64,000 nucleotides of DNA from CAVVAL01 sp963742725 (GCA_963742725.1 CAVUMX010000001.1:2418001-2482000); one strand, 5' to 3'; positions 41,293 to 50,461 are shown, counted from the stretch's first letter. Numbers and translations: made by a program. Notes: generated by a model from the sequence alone, not told the origin.

Positions 41293-42558
41293 GTGGGACT
41301 CGTCGTGCAGAAGTACGGCGGCTCCTCGGTCGCTGACGCCGAGCGCATCAAGCGGGTCGCCGAGCGCATCGTGGCCACCCGTAAGGCAGGCCACGACGTC
41401 GTGGTCGTCGTGTCGGCGATGGGTGACACGACGGACGAGCTGCTCGACCTGGCCAGCCAGGTCACCCCGCTGCCGCCCGGCCGCGAGCTGGACATGCTCC
41501 TCACCGCAGGCGAGCGCATCTCGATGGCGCTGCTGGCGATGGCGATCAGTGCCCTGGGCTTCGAGGCGCGCTCGTTCACTGGCTCGCAGGCGGGCGTCAT
41601 CACCACCTCCACGCACGGCAAGGCGCGGATCATCGACGTCACGCCGGGCCGCATCCGCGGCGCGGTGGACGAGGGCGCCGTGGCGATCGTGGCCGGCTTC
41701 CAGGGCGTCGCGCAGGACACCAAGGACATCACCACGCTGGGCCGCGGCGGCTCGGACACGACCGCCGTGGCGCTCGCCGCAGCGCTCGACGCCGAGGTGT
41801 GCGAGATCTACACCGACGTCGACGGCGTCTACACCGCCGATCCGCGGGTCGTGCCGAACGCCCGCCGGCTCGCTACGGTGACCTACGAGGAGATGCTGGA
41901 GCTGGCCGCCTGCGGCGCCAAGGTGCTCATGCTCCGCTGCGTGGAGTACGCGCGCCGCAACCACATGCCCGTGCACGTCCGTTCCTCGTACTCGAACAAG
42001 CCCGGCACGCTGGTGACCGGGTCCATGGAGGATCTTCCGGTGGAACAAGCGATCATCTCGGGCGTCGCCCACGACCGCAGCGAAGCCAAGATCACGGTCG
42101 TCGGCGTGCCCGACGAGCCGGGCGAGGCCGCCGCGATCTTCCGCGTGGTCGCCGACGCCGAGATCAACATCGACATGGTGGTCCAGAACGTGTCCGCGGC
42201 CCTGACCGGCCGCACTGACATCTCGTTCACGCTCCCGAAGGGCGACGGGCCCACGGCCATGGCCGCTCTCCAGCGCGGCCAGGAGAAGATCGGCTTCGAG
42301 AAGCTGCTCTACGACGAGCACATCGGCAAGGTGTCGCTGGTCGGCGCCGGGATGCGGTCCCACCCGGGCGTGACGGCGACCTTCTGCGAGGCGCTGTCAC
42401 AGGCGGGCGTCAACATCGAGATCATCTCGACCTCGGAGATCCGGATCTCGGTGGTGTGCCGGGACACCGACCTCGACGCCGCCGTACGCGCGGTGCACGA
42501 GGCGTTCGAACTGGGTGGCGAGGAAGAAGCCACCGTGTACGCGGGAACAGGACGATGA
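41293..42558 (+). CDS. lysC: Aspartate kinase
   Basis: The 421 residues start at GTG 41293 behind GGAAGGAG. The kinase domain has VVQKYGGSSVADAERIKRVA, TLGRGGSDTTAVALAAAL and EIYTDVDGVYTADPR. Two ACT domains follow (KITVVGVPDEPGEAAAIFRV and KVSLVGAGMRSHPGVTATFC), sites of lysine/threonine feedback. It phosphorylates aspartate for lysine, threonine, methionine and diaminopimelate. As in corynebacteria, an internal ATG (42025, MEDLPVEQAIISGVAHD) could start a separate regulatory beta subunit of 177 residues. Its stop overlaps the start of asd. Confidence 0.96.
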   Translation: MGLVVQKYGGSSVADAERIKRVAERIVATRKAGHDVVVVVSAMGDTTDELLDLASQVTPLPPGRELDMLLTAGERISMALLAMAISALGFEARSFTGSQAGVITTSTHGKARIIDVTPGRIRGAVDEGAVAIVAGFQGVAQDTKDITTLGRGGSDTTAVALAAALDAEVCEIYTDVDGVYTADPRVVPNARRLATVTYEEMLELAACGAKVLMLRCVEYARRNHMPVHVRSSYSNKPGTLVTGSMEDLPVEQAIISGVAHDRSEAKITVVGVPDEPGEAAAIFRVVADAEINIDMVVQNVSAALTGRTDISFTLPKGDGPTAMAALQRGQEKIGFEKLLYDEHIGKVSLVGAGMRSHPGVTATFCEALSQAGVNIEIISTSEIRISVVCRDTDLDAAVRAVHEAFELGGEEEATVYAGTGR

Positions 42559-43613
42559 CCATGAAGAAGAAGCCCACGCTCGCCGTCGTCGGTGCCACCG
42601 GCGCGGTCGGCACCGTGATGCTCCAGCTCCTGTCGGAGCGCGAGGACGTGTGGGGCGAGATCCGCCTCGTCGCGTCCCGCCGCTCGGCCGGCAAGAAGCT
42701 CACGGTCCGGGGCGAGGAGGTCGAGGTCCAGCTCCTGGAGCCGAGCGTCTTCGACGGTGTCGACGTCGCGATGTTCGACGTCCCGGACGAGGTGTCCGCC
42801 GAGTGGGCGCCCATCGCCGCCGCGCGCGGCGCGGTCGCCGTCGACAACTCCGGCGCGTTCCGCATGGACCCGGACGTCCCGCTGGTCGTGCCCGAGGTCA
42901 ACGCCGCCGAGGCGGGGAACCGTCCGCGCGGCATCATCAGCAACCCGAACTGCACGACGCTGTCGATGATCGTGGCGCTCGGCGCGCTGCACGGCCGCTG
43001 GGGCCTGAAGGAGCTGGTGGTGGCGTCGTACCAGGCCGCGTCCGGCGCCGGCCAGTCCGGCATCGACACGCTCCACGACCAGCTGGCGAAGGTGGCCGGC
43101 GACCGCAGCGTCGGTACGCAGGCCGGCGACGTGCGGCGCGCGGTCGGCGAAGACCTCGGCCCGTTCCCGGCCCCACTCGCGCTCAACGTCGTGCCGTGGG
43201 CCGGCTCGCTCAAGGACGGCGGCTGGTCGTCGGAGGAGCTGAAGGTCCGCAACGAGTCCCGCAAGATCCTTGGGCTGCCCGACCTCCGGGTCTCGGCGAC
43301 CTGCGTCCGGGTGCCGGTCGTGACCACGCACTCGCTGTCGGTCCACGCGGTGTTCGACAGCGAGGTCAGCCAGGCCGAGGCGCAGGACGTCCTGGGCAGC
43401 GCGGCCGGCGTCGTGCTGGTCGACGACCCGGCGGCGGGCGAGTTCCCGACCCCGGCCGACGTCGTGGGCACCGACCCGACCTGGGTCGGCCGGGTGCGGC
43501 GCTCGCTCGACGACCCGAACGCGCTCGACCTGTTCCTGTGCGGCGACAACCTGCGCAAGGGCGCCGCGCTCAACACGGCCCAGATCGCGGAACTGGTCGC
43601 CGCCGAGTTCTGA
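42555..43613 (+). CDS. asd: Aspartate-semialdehyde dehydrogenase
   Basis: This 352-residue enzyme has the NADP-binding LAVVGATGAVGTVMLQLL, RSAGKKLTVRGEE, the catalytic cysteine in ISNPNCTTLSMIVALG and substrate-binding VASYQAASGAGQSGI. The active-site histidine is probably in TTHSLSVHAVF. It reduces aspartyl phosphate to the semialdehyde, the step after aspartate kinase. The ATG overlaps the lysC stop (ATGA). Confidence 0.96.
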   Translation: MTMKKKPTLAVVGATGAVGTVMLQLLSEREDVWGEIRLVASRRSAGKKLTVRGEEVEVQLLEPSVFDGVDVAMFDVPDEVSAEWAPIAAARGAVAVDNSGAFRMDPDVPLVVPEVNAAEAGNRPRGIISNPNCTTLSMIVALGALHGRWGLKELVVASYQAASGAGQSGIDTLHDQLAKVAGDRSVGTQAGDVRRAVGEDLGPFPAPLALNVVPWAGSLKDGGWSSEELKVRNESRKILGLPDLRVSATCVRVPVVTTHSLSVHAVFDSEVSQAEAQDVLGSAAGVVLVDDPAAGEFPTPADVVGTDPTWVGRVRRSLDDPNALDLFLCGDNLRKGAALNTAQIAELVAAEF

Positions 43614-43736
43614 CACCCGTCCGCGGGCCCGGCCCGCGCGGACAAACCGGACTGTTCGGGATGGCGTGCTGTAACCGGGCGCGGGACGGGACGATAACCC
43701 CGACAGTTGGGGCGGCGGCACGAGGCGAAGCGCGTC

Positions 43737-43838
43737 TCAGGTGGCGGCGCAGCTGCTCAGGCCGGCTGCGGCGCCACCCAGGGCGAGCGCGCAGGCGAGG
43801 ACGAGAATGCCGACCTTGCGGAACGTGTCACTGAACAT
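43737..43838 (-). CDS. 33-residue hydrophobic peptide, possible tiny lipoprotein
   Basis: A short frame begins at ATG 43836-43838, four bases after the stop of the ABC ATPase gene; TAGGGAC, part of it the ATPase stop codon, serves as ribosome binding site. It reads MFSDTFRKVGILVLACALAL and then GGAAAGLSSCAAT. A positive start, a hydrophobic helix and a lipobox-like LSSC suggest a membrane peptide. Placement at the end of an importer operon makes a small accessory subunit possible, but the function is unknown and the frame may be fortuitous. Confidence 0.45.
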   Translation of the reverse strand: MFSDTFRKVGILVLACALALGGAAAGLSSCAAT

Positions 43839-43842
43839 GTCC

Positions 43843-44616
43843 CTATCGTGGCAATTCGTCCGCCCCCGGCGCTGCCCCGCCCGGGTTGAGGACGCGGGCC
43901 AGGAATGACCGCGTCCGCTCGTGCTGCGGGTTGCCCAGCACCTCGGCCGGCGGGCCCTGCTCCACGACGACCCCGCCGTCCATGAAGACGACCCGGTCGG
44001 CGACGTCGCGGGCGAACGCCATCTCGTGCGTCACGACCATCATCGTCATGCCCTCGCCGGCGAGCTTCCGCATGACGGCGAGCACGTCGCCGACGAGTTC
44101 GGGGTCCAGGGCGGACGTCGGCTCGTCGAACAGCATCAGCGACGGGCCCATCGACAGCGACCGGGCGATCGCCACCCGCTGCTGCTGGCCGCCGGAGAGC
44201 TGGGCCGGGAAGGCGTCGTCCCGGTCGGAGAGCCCGACCTTGGCCAGGTTCTCGCGTGCGATCCGCTCGGACTCGGCCCTGCCGCGCTTGAGGACCGTCC
44301 GCTGGGCGACCGTGAGGTTGTCGAGGACTGTCAGGTGCGGGAACAGGTTGAACTGCTGGAACACCATGCCGATGGACCGGCGGACGGCGTCGATGTCGAC
44401 GTCCGGGTCGGTGACCTCGACGCCGCCGACGGTCACCGAGCCGGCCGTGGGCTCCTCGAGCAGGTTCACGCACCGCAGCAGCGTCGACTTGCCGGACCCG
44501 GACGGCCCGATCACGCACACGACCTCGCTGGCCTTCACCTCGAAGTCGATGCCCTTGAGCACCTCGTTCGTGCCGAAGTACTTGTGCAGGTCCCGGATCT
44601 CGATGGCTGTCGTCAC
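43843..44616 (-). CDS. Polar amino acid ABC transporter ATP-binding protein
   Basis: This is a 257-residue ATPase of the GlnQ/GluA type: IEIRDLHKYFGTNEVLKGID, Walker A GPSGSGKST, Q-loop MVFQQFNLFPH, signature LSGGQQQR, Walker B LMLFDEPTSALDPE and switch VVTHEMAFARDVADRVVFM. The conserved DGGVVVEQGPP is typical of amino acid importers. It is the third gene of a binding protein-permease-ATPase operon, seven bases after the permease stop. Confidence 0.94.
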   Translation of the reverse strand: MTTAIEIRDLHKYFGTNEVLKGIDFEVKASEVVCVIGPSGSGKSTLLRCVNLLEEPTAGSVTVGGVEVTDPDVDIDAVRRSIGMVFQQFNLFPHLTVLDNLTVAQRTVLKRGRAESERIARENLAKVGLSDRDDAFPAQLSGGQQQRVAIARSLSMGPSLMLFDEPTSALDPELVGDVLAVMRKLAGEGMTMMVVTHEMAFARDVADRVVFMDGGVVVEQGPPAEVLGNPQHERTRSFLARVLNPGGAAPGADELPR

Positions 44617-44623
44617 GGCGTCC

Positions 44624-45418
44624 TCACCGGGCCTTGTTGTAGCGGAGTTCCAGCCGGCGGACCAGCTGCGACAGCGGGAGCGTGACGATCAGGTAGCAGG
44701 CGCCGGCGACCACGAGCGGCGTCGCGTTGACGTGGGTGTTCAGCAGGTCGCCGCCGTACTTGGTGAGCTCGATCGAGCCTGCCGTGACCCCGAGGACGTA
44801 CGCCAGCGACGAGTCCTTGGTCAGCAGGATGATCTCGTTCGTCAGCGGCGGGATGACGATCCGGAAGGCCTGCGGGATGACGATCTTGCGCATGGCGGTG
44901 AAGTGCGACATGCCGAGCGTCCGGGCGGCCTCCAGCTGGCCCTTCGGCACGGCCTGGATGCCGGCCCGGATCGTCTCGGCCATGTACGCGGCCGCCGTGA
45001 GACCCAGTCCGAGCGCGACCTGGCCGTAGACGCCGCCCGGGATCTCGCGGTTGGGGAAGGCGTTGGGGATGCCGTACCCGACCATGAACAGGACGAGTAG
45101 CGCCGGCAGGCCGCGGAACAGCTCGATGTACCCGGTGGCGAACCAGCGGTACGGGGCCACCTGCGACAGCCGCATCAGCGCCAGGACCAGGCCGACCACC
45201 AGGCCGAACAGGAACGCCAGCAGCGTGAAGACCACCGTGTTGCGGAGCGCGACGGTGATGACGTCCGGGAACATCTCGCCGATGAGGTCGGTGCGGAAGA
45301 AGCTCTCCCGCAGGGTGCCCCAGTCGGCTGCCCATCCGACCAGGGCGACCAGCACGACGAAGACCGCGTACTGCGCCCAGAGGATGAGCCGCCGCCGCTG
45401 CCGGCGCTTGAGCTTCAC
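44624..45418 (-). CDS. Polar amino acid ABC transporter permease
   Basis: The 264 residues start at GTG 45416-45418, overlapping the binding-protein stop. After a basic lead (KLKRRQRRRLILWAQYAVFV) come about five membrane helices. The HisM-type coupling segment is EAARTLGMSHFTAMRKIVIP. The motif YIELFRGLPALLVLFMVGYG is usual in this family. As the only permease in the operon it probably acts as a homodimer. Confidence 0.92.
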   Translation of the reverse strand: MKLKRRQRRRLILWAQYAVFVVLVALVGWAADWGTLRESFFRTDLIGEMFPDVITVALRNTVVFTLLAFLFGLVVGLVLALMRLSQVAPYRWFATGYIELFRGLPALLVLFMVGYGIPNAFPNREIPGGVYGQVALGLGLTAAAYMAETIRAGIQAVPKGQLEAARTLGMSHFTAMRKIVIPQAFRIVIPPLTNEIILLTKDSSLAYVLGVTAGSIELTKYGGDLLNTHVNATPLVVAGACYLIVTLPLSQLVRRLELRYNKAR

Positions 45419-46218
45419 TTGGTCGCCGGCTTGGGGCCGATCCACTTCTCGTAGATCGTGTCGTACGTGCCGTCCTCGCGGGACTTGGCCAGCACCTCGT
45501 TGACGGTCTTCACCAGCTCGGGGTTGGTGCCCTTCGCGATGCCGAACCCGTACTTGTCGCCGGTGTCGAACTCGGTGGCGATCGTGTACTTGCCGCTGTT
45601 CTTCTTGACGAAGTCGCCCCAGACGGGCACGTCGTTGATCGCGGCGTCGATCTGGCCGGTGGCGAGCGCCTGCTGCTGCGATGCCAGGTCCCGGTAGTCG
45701 ACCACGCGGTACCCGTTCGCGGTCTCGTTCTTCTTGGCGAACGCCAGGCCGGTGGTCGACGCCTGCGCGCCCACCTTCTTGCCCTTCAGGTCGGCGAGGG
45801 ACTTGTACGGCGCGCCGGACTTCACGAGCAGCGCCTGGGTGGCGTCGAAGTACGCGTCGGAGAAGTCGATGACCGCCTGCCGCTCCGGCGTGATCGACAT
45901 GGCCGCCGCGGCGATGTCGCACTTGCCGGTCTTCAGATCCTGGCCGGACTTGATGCCCTCGAACGGCGTGTCCTTGATGTCCTGTTCGACCTTGAGTTCC
46001 TTGGCGACGAGGTCGAGCAGGTCGACGTCGAAGCCGACGACCTTGCCGCTGCTGTCCTTGGACTGGAACGGCGGGTACGGGAGGTGCGTGCAGACGGTGA
46101 GCTTGCCGTCCGAGACGAGCTTCACCCCGCTGTCCGTCGTGACGGCGTCCTCCTTCGCGCACCCGCCGGCGGCGATCACCAGCGCCGTGGCCGCGATGAC
46201 GAGCATGGCCTTCTTCAC
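45415..46218 (-). CDS. Amino acid ABC transporter substrate-binding lipoprotein
   Basis: The 267 residues start at GTG 46216-46218 with GGAGGGAC upstream. The lipobox IAAGGC anchors it outside the membrane. Family 3 solute-binding signatures are LTVCTHLPYPPFQSKDSSGK, VVGFDVDLLDLVAKEL, DIAAAAMSITPERQAVIDFS and GTYDTIYEKWIG. The ligand is probably glutamate, glutamine or a related polar amino acid; the exact specificity cannot be read. It is the first gene of the importer operon. Confidence 0.93.
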   Translation of the reverse strand: MKKAMLVIAATALVIAAGGCAKEDAVTTDSGVKLVSDGKLTVCTHLPYPPFQSKDSSGKVVGFDVDLLDLVAKELKVEQDIKDTPFEGIKSGQDLKTGKCDIAAAAMSITPERQAVIDFSDAYFDATQALLVKSGAPYKSLADLKGKKVGAQASTTGLAFAKKNETANGYRVVDYRDLASQQQALATGQIDAAINDVPVWGDFVKKNSGKYTIATEFDTGDKYGFGIAKGTNPELVKTVNEVLAKSREDGTYDTIYEKWIGPKPATK

Positions 46219-46334
46219 GAGGTCCCTCCGATTCTCTCGACCGGCCCGAGTTCGCGCCGGTGCCCGTATCGTGCCATCGGTACCCGTACCTGCTCGATTT
46301 GCGCCCCAAGGGCGAAACCAAACCGCAACAAGGC

Positions 46335-48137
46335 TTACGGGGTGACGTGGCGGCGGAGGAAGTCCAGCTCGACGGCCATCAGGCGGATCCGCTCCTCGAC
46401 GACGTGCGAGCCGTGGCCGGCGTCGAACCGGTACACCTCGTGGGGCTTGGCCAGTTCGGTGAGGCGCGCGAGGTAGTTCTCGATCTGGCGGATCGGGCAG
46501 CGCGGGTCGTTCTCCCCGGCGCTGACCAGGACGGGCGCGTTGACGGCCTCGACGTACGTGAGCGGAGATCCGGCGACCCAGGCGTCGGGCACGTCGGTCG
46601 GGGTGCCGCCGAACAGCACCCGGTCCATCGCCTTGAGCCCTTCCATCTCGTCCTCGTACGCGGCCAGGTAGTCGGCGACGGGCACCGCCGCGATCCCGGC
46701 CGCCCAGCGCGAAGGCTGGGTACCGAGGCCGAGCAGAGTCAGGTAGCCGCCCCAGGACCCGCCTTCGAGGACGCACCGGTCCGGGTCGGCGAGGCCACTG
46801 GCCACGGCCCAGTCGTGGACGGCGGCGATGTCCTCCAGCTCGGTCGCGCCGGGCCGTCCGATGATCGCGTCGCGCCACTCGCTGCCGTACCCGGTGGAGC
46901 CCCGGTAGTTGACGTGGACCACGGCGTACCCGGCGTCGACGACCGCCGCCCGCAGCGGGCTGAAGCTGTCCGAGTCGAGCCAGTGCGGCCCGCCGTGGAT
47001 CGAGAAGACCGTCGCGTACGGACCGTCCACGCCGGGCGGCACGCTGACGAGCGCGTGGATCGTCCCGGCGGGACCGTCCACCCAGGCGTCGGTCACCGGG
47101 ACGGACGGCGGCGCGGGCTCGCCCGGCGGCGTCAGCAGCGGTTCCTCGCGCCCGGCGACCAGGATCCGGGACGGCCGCTCGGCGTTCGACCACGAGTACT
47201 CGATCGTGCCGTCCGGGCGGGCGGTCGCACCGCCGATCACGCCGGCCGGCGTGTCCACGGTGGAGAGTTCGCCGGTGGCCAGGTCGTACCGGTGCAGCGT
47301 CGTCCGGGCGGCGCGCTCGCGTTCGACGAGGAGGGCGGTCGCGCTCGGGTACCAGTCCGCGGAGATGTCGCCGTCGAGCGGGATGTCCAGTTCGGACACC
47401 GCGCCCGCCACCGGATCCCAGATCAGCAGCTCCGGACGGCCGCGCCGCTCGTGCTGGACGAGCAGCCGCTGGTCGCCGCGGACCGGCGAGAACGACAGCG
47501 CCTGGAGCCCCTTGCCGGGGCCGTCGGACAGCTCGGCGACCGTCTTGTTGCCGTTGACCGACAGGACGCGCAGGTCCGGGTGGAGCGAGTCGCCGTGCTC
47601 GGAGTGATCGATCGCCAGCAGCGTCTCGTCGGTGGAGAGCGCCCCGATCGACGCGTCCTGCTCGGACCGGTAGATCAGGTCCGGCTCGGTACCCGGACGC
47701 CACAGGTACAGCTCGAATCCGTCGTCGGTGGCGCGACCGACAGCCACCACGCTCGTGCCGATGTCCAGCCCGGCGGAGTACGCGGGCGCCAGCCCAGGGA
47801 TCGCCTCGACCGCGTCGGTGTGGTCGCCGCCGAACGGCTGCCGCTTCCACGTGCCGAACTCGTCGCCATCGGTGTCGTCGAACCACCAGACGTACTCGCC
47901 GTCCGGGTCGAGGTCGCCGTCGGTCGTGCCGTTCGGACGGTCGGTGACCTGCCGGTGCTCCTCGGTCTCCCGGTCCCACGCGTACAGCTCGAAGACGCCG
48001 CTCGCGTTCGACACGTAGAGGCAGCGGCTCGGACGGTCCACCGCCCAGCCGGGCAGGGAGACGCGGATCGCGCGGAAGCGGGCCTGCCAGCGGGCTTCGG
48101 CGTCGGTGCGGGGCGTGATGTCGATCGGTGTGGTCAC
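46335..48137 (-). CDS. S9-family prolyl oligopeptidase-like serine peptidase
   Basis: The 600 residues start at GTG 48135-48137 and have no signal peptide, so the protein is cytoplasmic. The N-terminal beta-propeller (about 1-330) has repeats such as YVSNASGVFELYAWDRE. The alpha/beta-hydrolase domain has the nucleophile in LEGGSWGGYLTLLGLG, Asp in VSAGENDPRCPIRQ and His in DAGHGSHVVEER. HGGPHWLDSDSFSP supplies the oxyanion region. It probably cleaves short peptides (acylaminoacyl- or dipeptidyl-peptidase type). Confidence 0.92.
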   Translation of the reverse strand: MTTPIDITPRTDAEARWQARFRAIRVSLPGWAVDRPSRCLYVSNASGVFELYAWDRETEEHRQVTDRPNGTTDGDLDPDGEYVWWFDDTDGDEFGTWKRQPFGGDHTDAVEAIPGLAPAYSAGLDIGTSVVAVGRATDDGFELYLWRPGTEPDLIYRSEQDASIGALSTDETLLAIDHSEHGDSLHPDLRVLSVNGNKTVAELSDGPGKGLQALSFSPVRGDQRLLVQHERRGRPELLIWDPVAGAVSELDIPLDGDISADWYPSATALLVERERAARTTLHRYDLATGELSTVDTPAGVIGGATARPDGTIEYSWSNAERPSRILVAGREEPLLTPPGEPAPPSVPVTDAWVDGPAGTIHALVSVPPGVDGPYATVFSIHGGPHWLDSDSFSPLRAAVVDAGYAVVHVNYRGSTGYGSEWRDAIIGRPGATELEDIAAVHDWAVASGLADPDRCVLEGGSWGGYLTLLGLGTQPSRWAAGIAAVPVADYLAAYEDEMEGLKAMDRVLFGGTPTDVPDAWVAGSPLTYVEAVNAPVLVSAGENDPRCPIRQIENYLARLTELAKPHEVYRFDAGHGSHVVEERIRLMAVELDFLRRHVTP

Positions 48138-48157
48138 CTGTGCATCATGCCCGGCTT

Positions 48158-48694
48158 CTACAGGTTCCGGACCACGCGGCAGGGGTTGCCCACGGCCAGT
48201 ACCCGTTCCGGGAGGTCTCGGGTGACGACGCTGCCGGCGCCCACGACCGTGCCGGCTCCGATCGTCACGCCCTGACACACGATGACCCCGCCCGCCAGCC
48301 AGACGTCGTCGCCGATCGTGATGGGCAGGCCGCGCTCGACCGGTTCGCGGCGCTCGTCCGGGTCGAGCGGGTGCAGCGGTGTCAGGAGCTGGACGCGCGG
48401 CCCGATCTGGACGTGGTCCCCGATCGTGATCCCGCCGCAGTCGAGCAGGACGGCGTCGTAGTTGACGAAACTGCCGGCGCCGATGCTCACCCGGTACCCG
48501 TAGTCGCAGCGCAGTGTCGGCATGACGACGGCACCTTCGCCGACGTGCCCGAACAGCTCGTGCAGTAGCTCAGGCCCGGGTGCCGCGTTGTACCGCTCGA
48601 GGATCCGCTGGCAGTGCTCGCGCTCGGCGACCAGTTCCGGGTCGTCGTACCAGTACAGCTCGCCGGTCAGCATCCGTTCCCTGTGGTCGCCCAT
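48158..48694 (-). CDS. Sugar O-acetyltransferase (maltose/galactoside acetyltransferase type)
   Basis: The 178 residues include the Mac domain (MLTGELYWYDDPELVAERE) followed by a left-handed beta-helix of hexapeptide repeats (VSIGAGSFVNYDAVLLDCGG, TIGDHVQIGPRVQLLTPLHP, TIGDDVWLAGGVIVCQGVTI). The catalytic His is in TPLHPLD. It uses acetyl-CoA to acetylate a sugar hydroxyl. It is last in a three-gene unit, overlapping the preceding gene by 28 bases. Confidence 0.93.
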   Translation of the reverse strand: MGDHRERMLTGELYWYDDPELVAEREHCQRILERYNAAPGPELLHELFGHVGEGAVVMPTLRCDYGYRVSIGAGSFVNYDAVLLDCGGITIGDHVQIGPRVQLLTPLHPLDPDERREPVERGLPITIGDDVWLAGGVIVCQGVTIGAGTVVGAGSVVTRDLPERVLAVGNPCRVVRNL

Positions 48695-49011
48695 GGTGCT
48701 GATACTGCCGGGTCGAGGAACGCGATCGCGTAGCGCCAGGACCGGTCCCGTCCGCGCCGCACGACGTTGAGGCCGCTCGCGCTGACCACGAGCGCCGTGT
48801 CGCGGGCCTGGACGACGCGCAACGGCGCCGCCAGGTAGCCGCGGTACGAGACGTACCCCGCGATGTGCTCCCGCCGTACCGGCTCCCCGCTGCCGCGAAC
48901 CAGCACCCCGTCCCGCTCGAAGAGCCGCGCGAGCCCGGCGCCGTCGCGCAGGACGAACGAGTCCTCCAGAAGCGTCTCCAGCTCTTCCGGGGTCTGCCCG
49001 CCGGCGCTCAT
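48667..49011 (-). CDS. SnoaL/DUF4440-like (NTF2-fold) protein
   Basis: The 114 residues start at ATG 49009-49011 (MSAGGQTPEELETLLEDSFV). DGAGLARLFERDGVLVRGSG and RREHIAGYV, then RDTALVVSASGLNVVRRGRD and WRYAIAFLDP, are the usual layout of ketosteroid isomerase-fold proteins. Catalytic ability is not evident. The start lies two bases after the cupin stop, showing translational coupling. Confidence 0.75.
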   Translation of the reverse strand: MSAGGQTPEELETLLEDSFVLRDGAGLARLFERDGVLVRGSGEPVRREHIAGYVSYRGYLAAPLRVVQARDTALVVSASGLNVVRRGRDRSWRYAIAFLDPAVSAPWATTGNGC

Positions 49012-49013
49012 GG

Positions 49014-49499
49014 TCAGAACACGAGGCTGTGGCGCTGCGCGATCGGCATGGTGGTCTCGAAGTCGACGTCGCAGTGCCACTCGGCGGCCAGCGCGGCCAT
49101 GGTGTCCGCGTCGATCTCGCCCTCGAAGTCTGCGAGCCGCCGGAACAAGTCCTCCAAGCCGCCGGGCGACAGGAGTATGAGGACTGACGCCGGATCGTCG
49201 CCCGCATTCCAGAACGTGTGCCACTCGTCGCGCGGCATGGAGATCAGGTCGCCGGCCCCGCCGGTGACTTCCTCGTCACCGAGCACCGCGCCGATCCGTC
49301 CGCTGACCACGTAGAGGTACTCGTCCTCGTCGTGGTGCCGGTGCATCGGCGCCGCGAGGGCCTTCGGGTCGAGCAGGTCCTGCACGAGTGAGAACCGCCC
49401 ACTCGTCTCCTTGCCGTCGATCATGAACCGGTCGGTCACGCCTCCCAGCGGGGGCGCGAACTCGCCGTCCTGGGGGCCGAGTACACGGGCTACTGTCAT
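49014..49499 (-). CDS. Cupin-domain protein
   Basis: The 161 residues contain the two cupin motifs: HRHHDEDEYLYVVSGRIGAVLGDE (metal-binding histidines and Glu) and GDLISMPRDEWHTFWNAGDD (third His). A short helical C-terminus follows. It could be a small dioxygenase or isomerase; the substrate is unknown. It heads the cupin-SnoaL-acetyltransferase unit and is divergent from the DMT exporter. Confidence 0.88.
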   Translation of the reverse strand: MTVARVLGPQDGEFAPPLGGVTDRFMIDGKETSGRFSLVQDLLDPKALAAPMHRHHDEDEYLYVVSGRIGAVLGDEEVTGGAGDLISMPRDEWHTFWNAGDDPASVLILLSPGGLEDLFRRLADFEGEIDADTMAALAAEWHCDVDFETTMPIAQRHSLVF

Positions 49500-49609
49500 C
49501 GCTCCTCCTCATGTTTTCGCTGGTCAAGGCCACGCTAAGCGCGGGTGTTGGCGATGGACATTCCACAAACCTGGTATCCCTGCCGGCACCGGCGGGAGAC
49601 GATGGCGGC

Positions 49610-50461
49610 GTGATCTCCCTGCCCGTCACGATCGTGGTGCTGGTCGCCGCCGCGCTGCACGCAGGCTGGAACGCCATCGCCAAGGCCGTTCCGGACCAGC
49701 TCGCGCTGCTGACCCTGCTGACGCTGACGCCGATGGCGTGCGCGCTCGTCCTGGTGCCGTTCGTGCCCGTTCCCGCGGCGGCTGCGTGGCCGGCGCTGGT
49801 CGCGTCGGCGCTGGTCCAGGCCGCGTACAACCTGTTGCTGCTCCGCTCGTACCGGCTCGGCGACTTCACCCAGGCGTACCCGATCGCGCGGGGGACCGGC
49901 CCGCTGCTGGTCGCCGGGGCGGCCGCGCTGCTGCTCGGCGAACCGCTGCTGGGCTGGCAGTGGGCCGGGGTCGTGCTGGTGAGCCTGAGCCTGGCGGGCA
50001 TCGCGTTCACCCGGCGCCCCACCGCGGACGACCGCCGGGCCATCTCCGCCGCCGTCCTCACCGGGGTCACGATCGCCACGTACACGGTGCTGGACGGGTA
50101 CGGTGTCCGCCGCTCCGGCAACTCGCTCGGCTACATCGTGTACCTGTTCGTCCTCACCGGACCGATCGTCCCGCTCTACGCACTCGCCGTGCGCGGACGG
50201 GCTGACCTCACCGCGGCGGTGCGGAAGCACTGGCGGCCCGGCGCGCTCGCCGGCCTGCTGACGGCCGTGGCGTACGGGATGGTCGTGTGGGCACAGACGA
50301 AGGGCTCCCTCGCCGTGGTGGCGGCGTTGCGTGAGAGCAGCGTCGTGATCGCGGCGGCCATCGGCATCGTGATCTTCCGGGAACCGGTCCGCGCGATACG
50401 TATCGCCGCCAGCGTCGGCGTCGCCGCCGGAATCGCCCTGATCAACGCCGTCGGCAGCTGA
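49610..50461 (+). CDS. DMT-superfamily (EamA) transporter
   Basis: The 283 residues form ten hydrophobic helices in two EamA repeats. LVAAALHAGWNAIAKAVPDQ opens repeat 1, ending in LLGEPLLGWQWAGVVLVSLS. Repeat 2 ends in FREPVRAIRIAASVGVAAGI. The GTG at 49610 was taken because the first helix begins right there; GGGAG lies 11-15 bases upstream. It is probably a metabolite exporter of unknown substrate. Confidence 0.88.
   Translation: MISLPVTIVVLVAAALHAGWNAIAKAVPDQLALLTLLTLTPMACALVLVPFVPVPAAAAWPALVASALVQAAYNLLLLRSYRLGDFTQAYPIARGTGPLLVAGAAALLLGEPLLGWQWAGVVLVSLSLAGIAFTRRPTADDRRAISAAVLTGVTIATYTVLDGYGVRRSGNSLGYIVYLFVLTGPIVPLYALAVRGRADLTAAVRKHWRPGALAGLLTAVAYGMVVWAQTKGSLAVVAALRESSVVIAAAIGIVIFREPVRAIRIAASVGVAAGIALINAVGS

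Noticed and set aside
45419..46321. Upstream extension of the amino acid permease through the binding-protein region
   Set aside because: It is frame-shifted shadow sequence; the permease begins at GTG 45418, overlapping the binding-protein stop.
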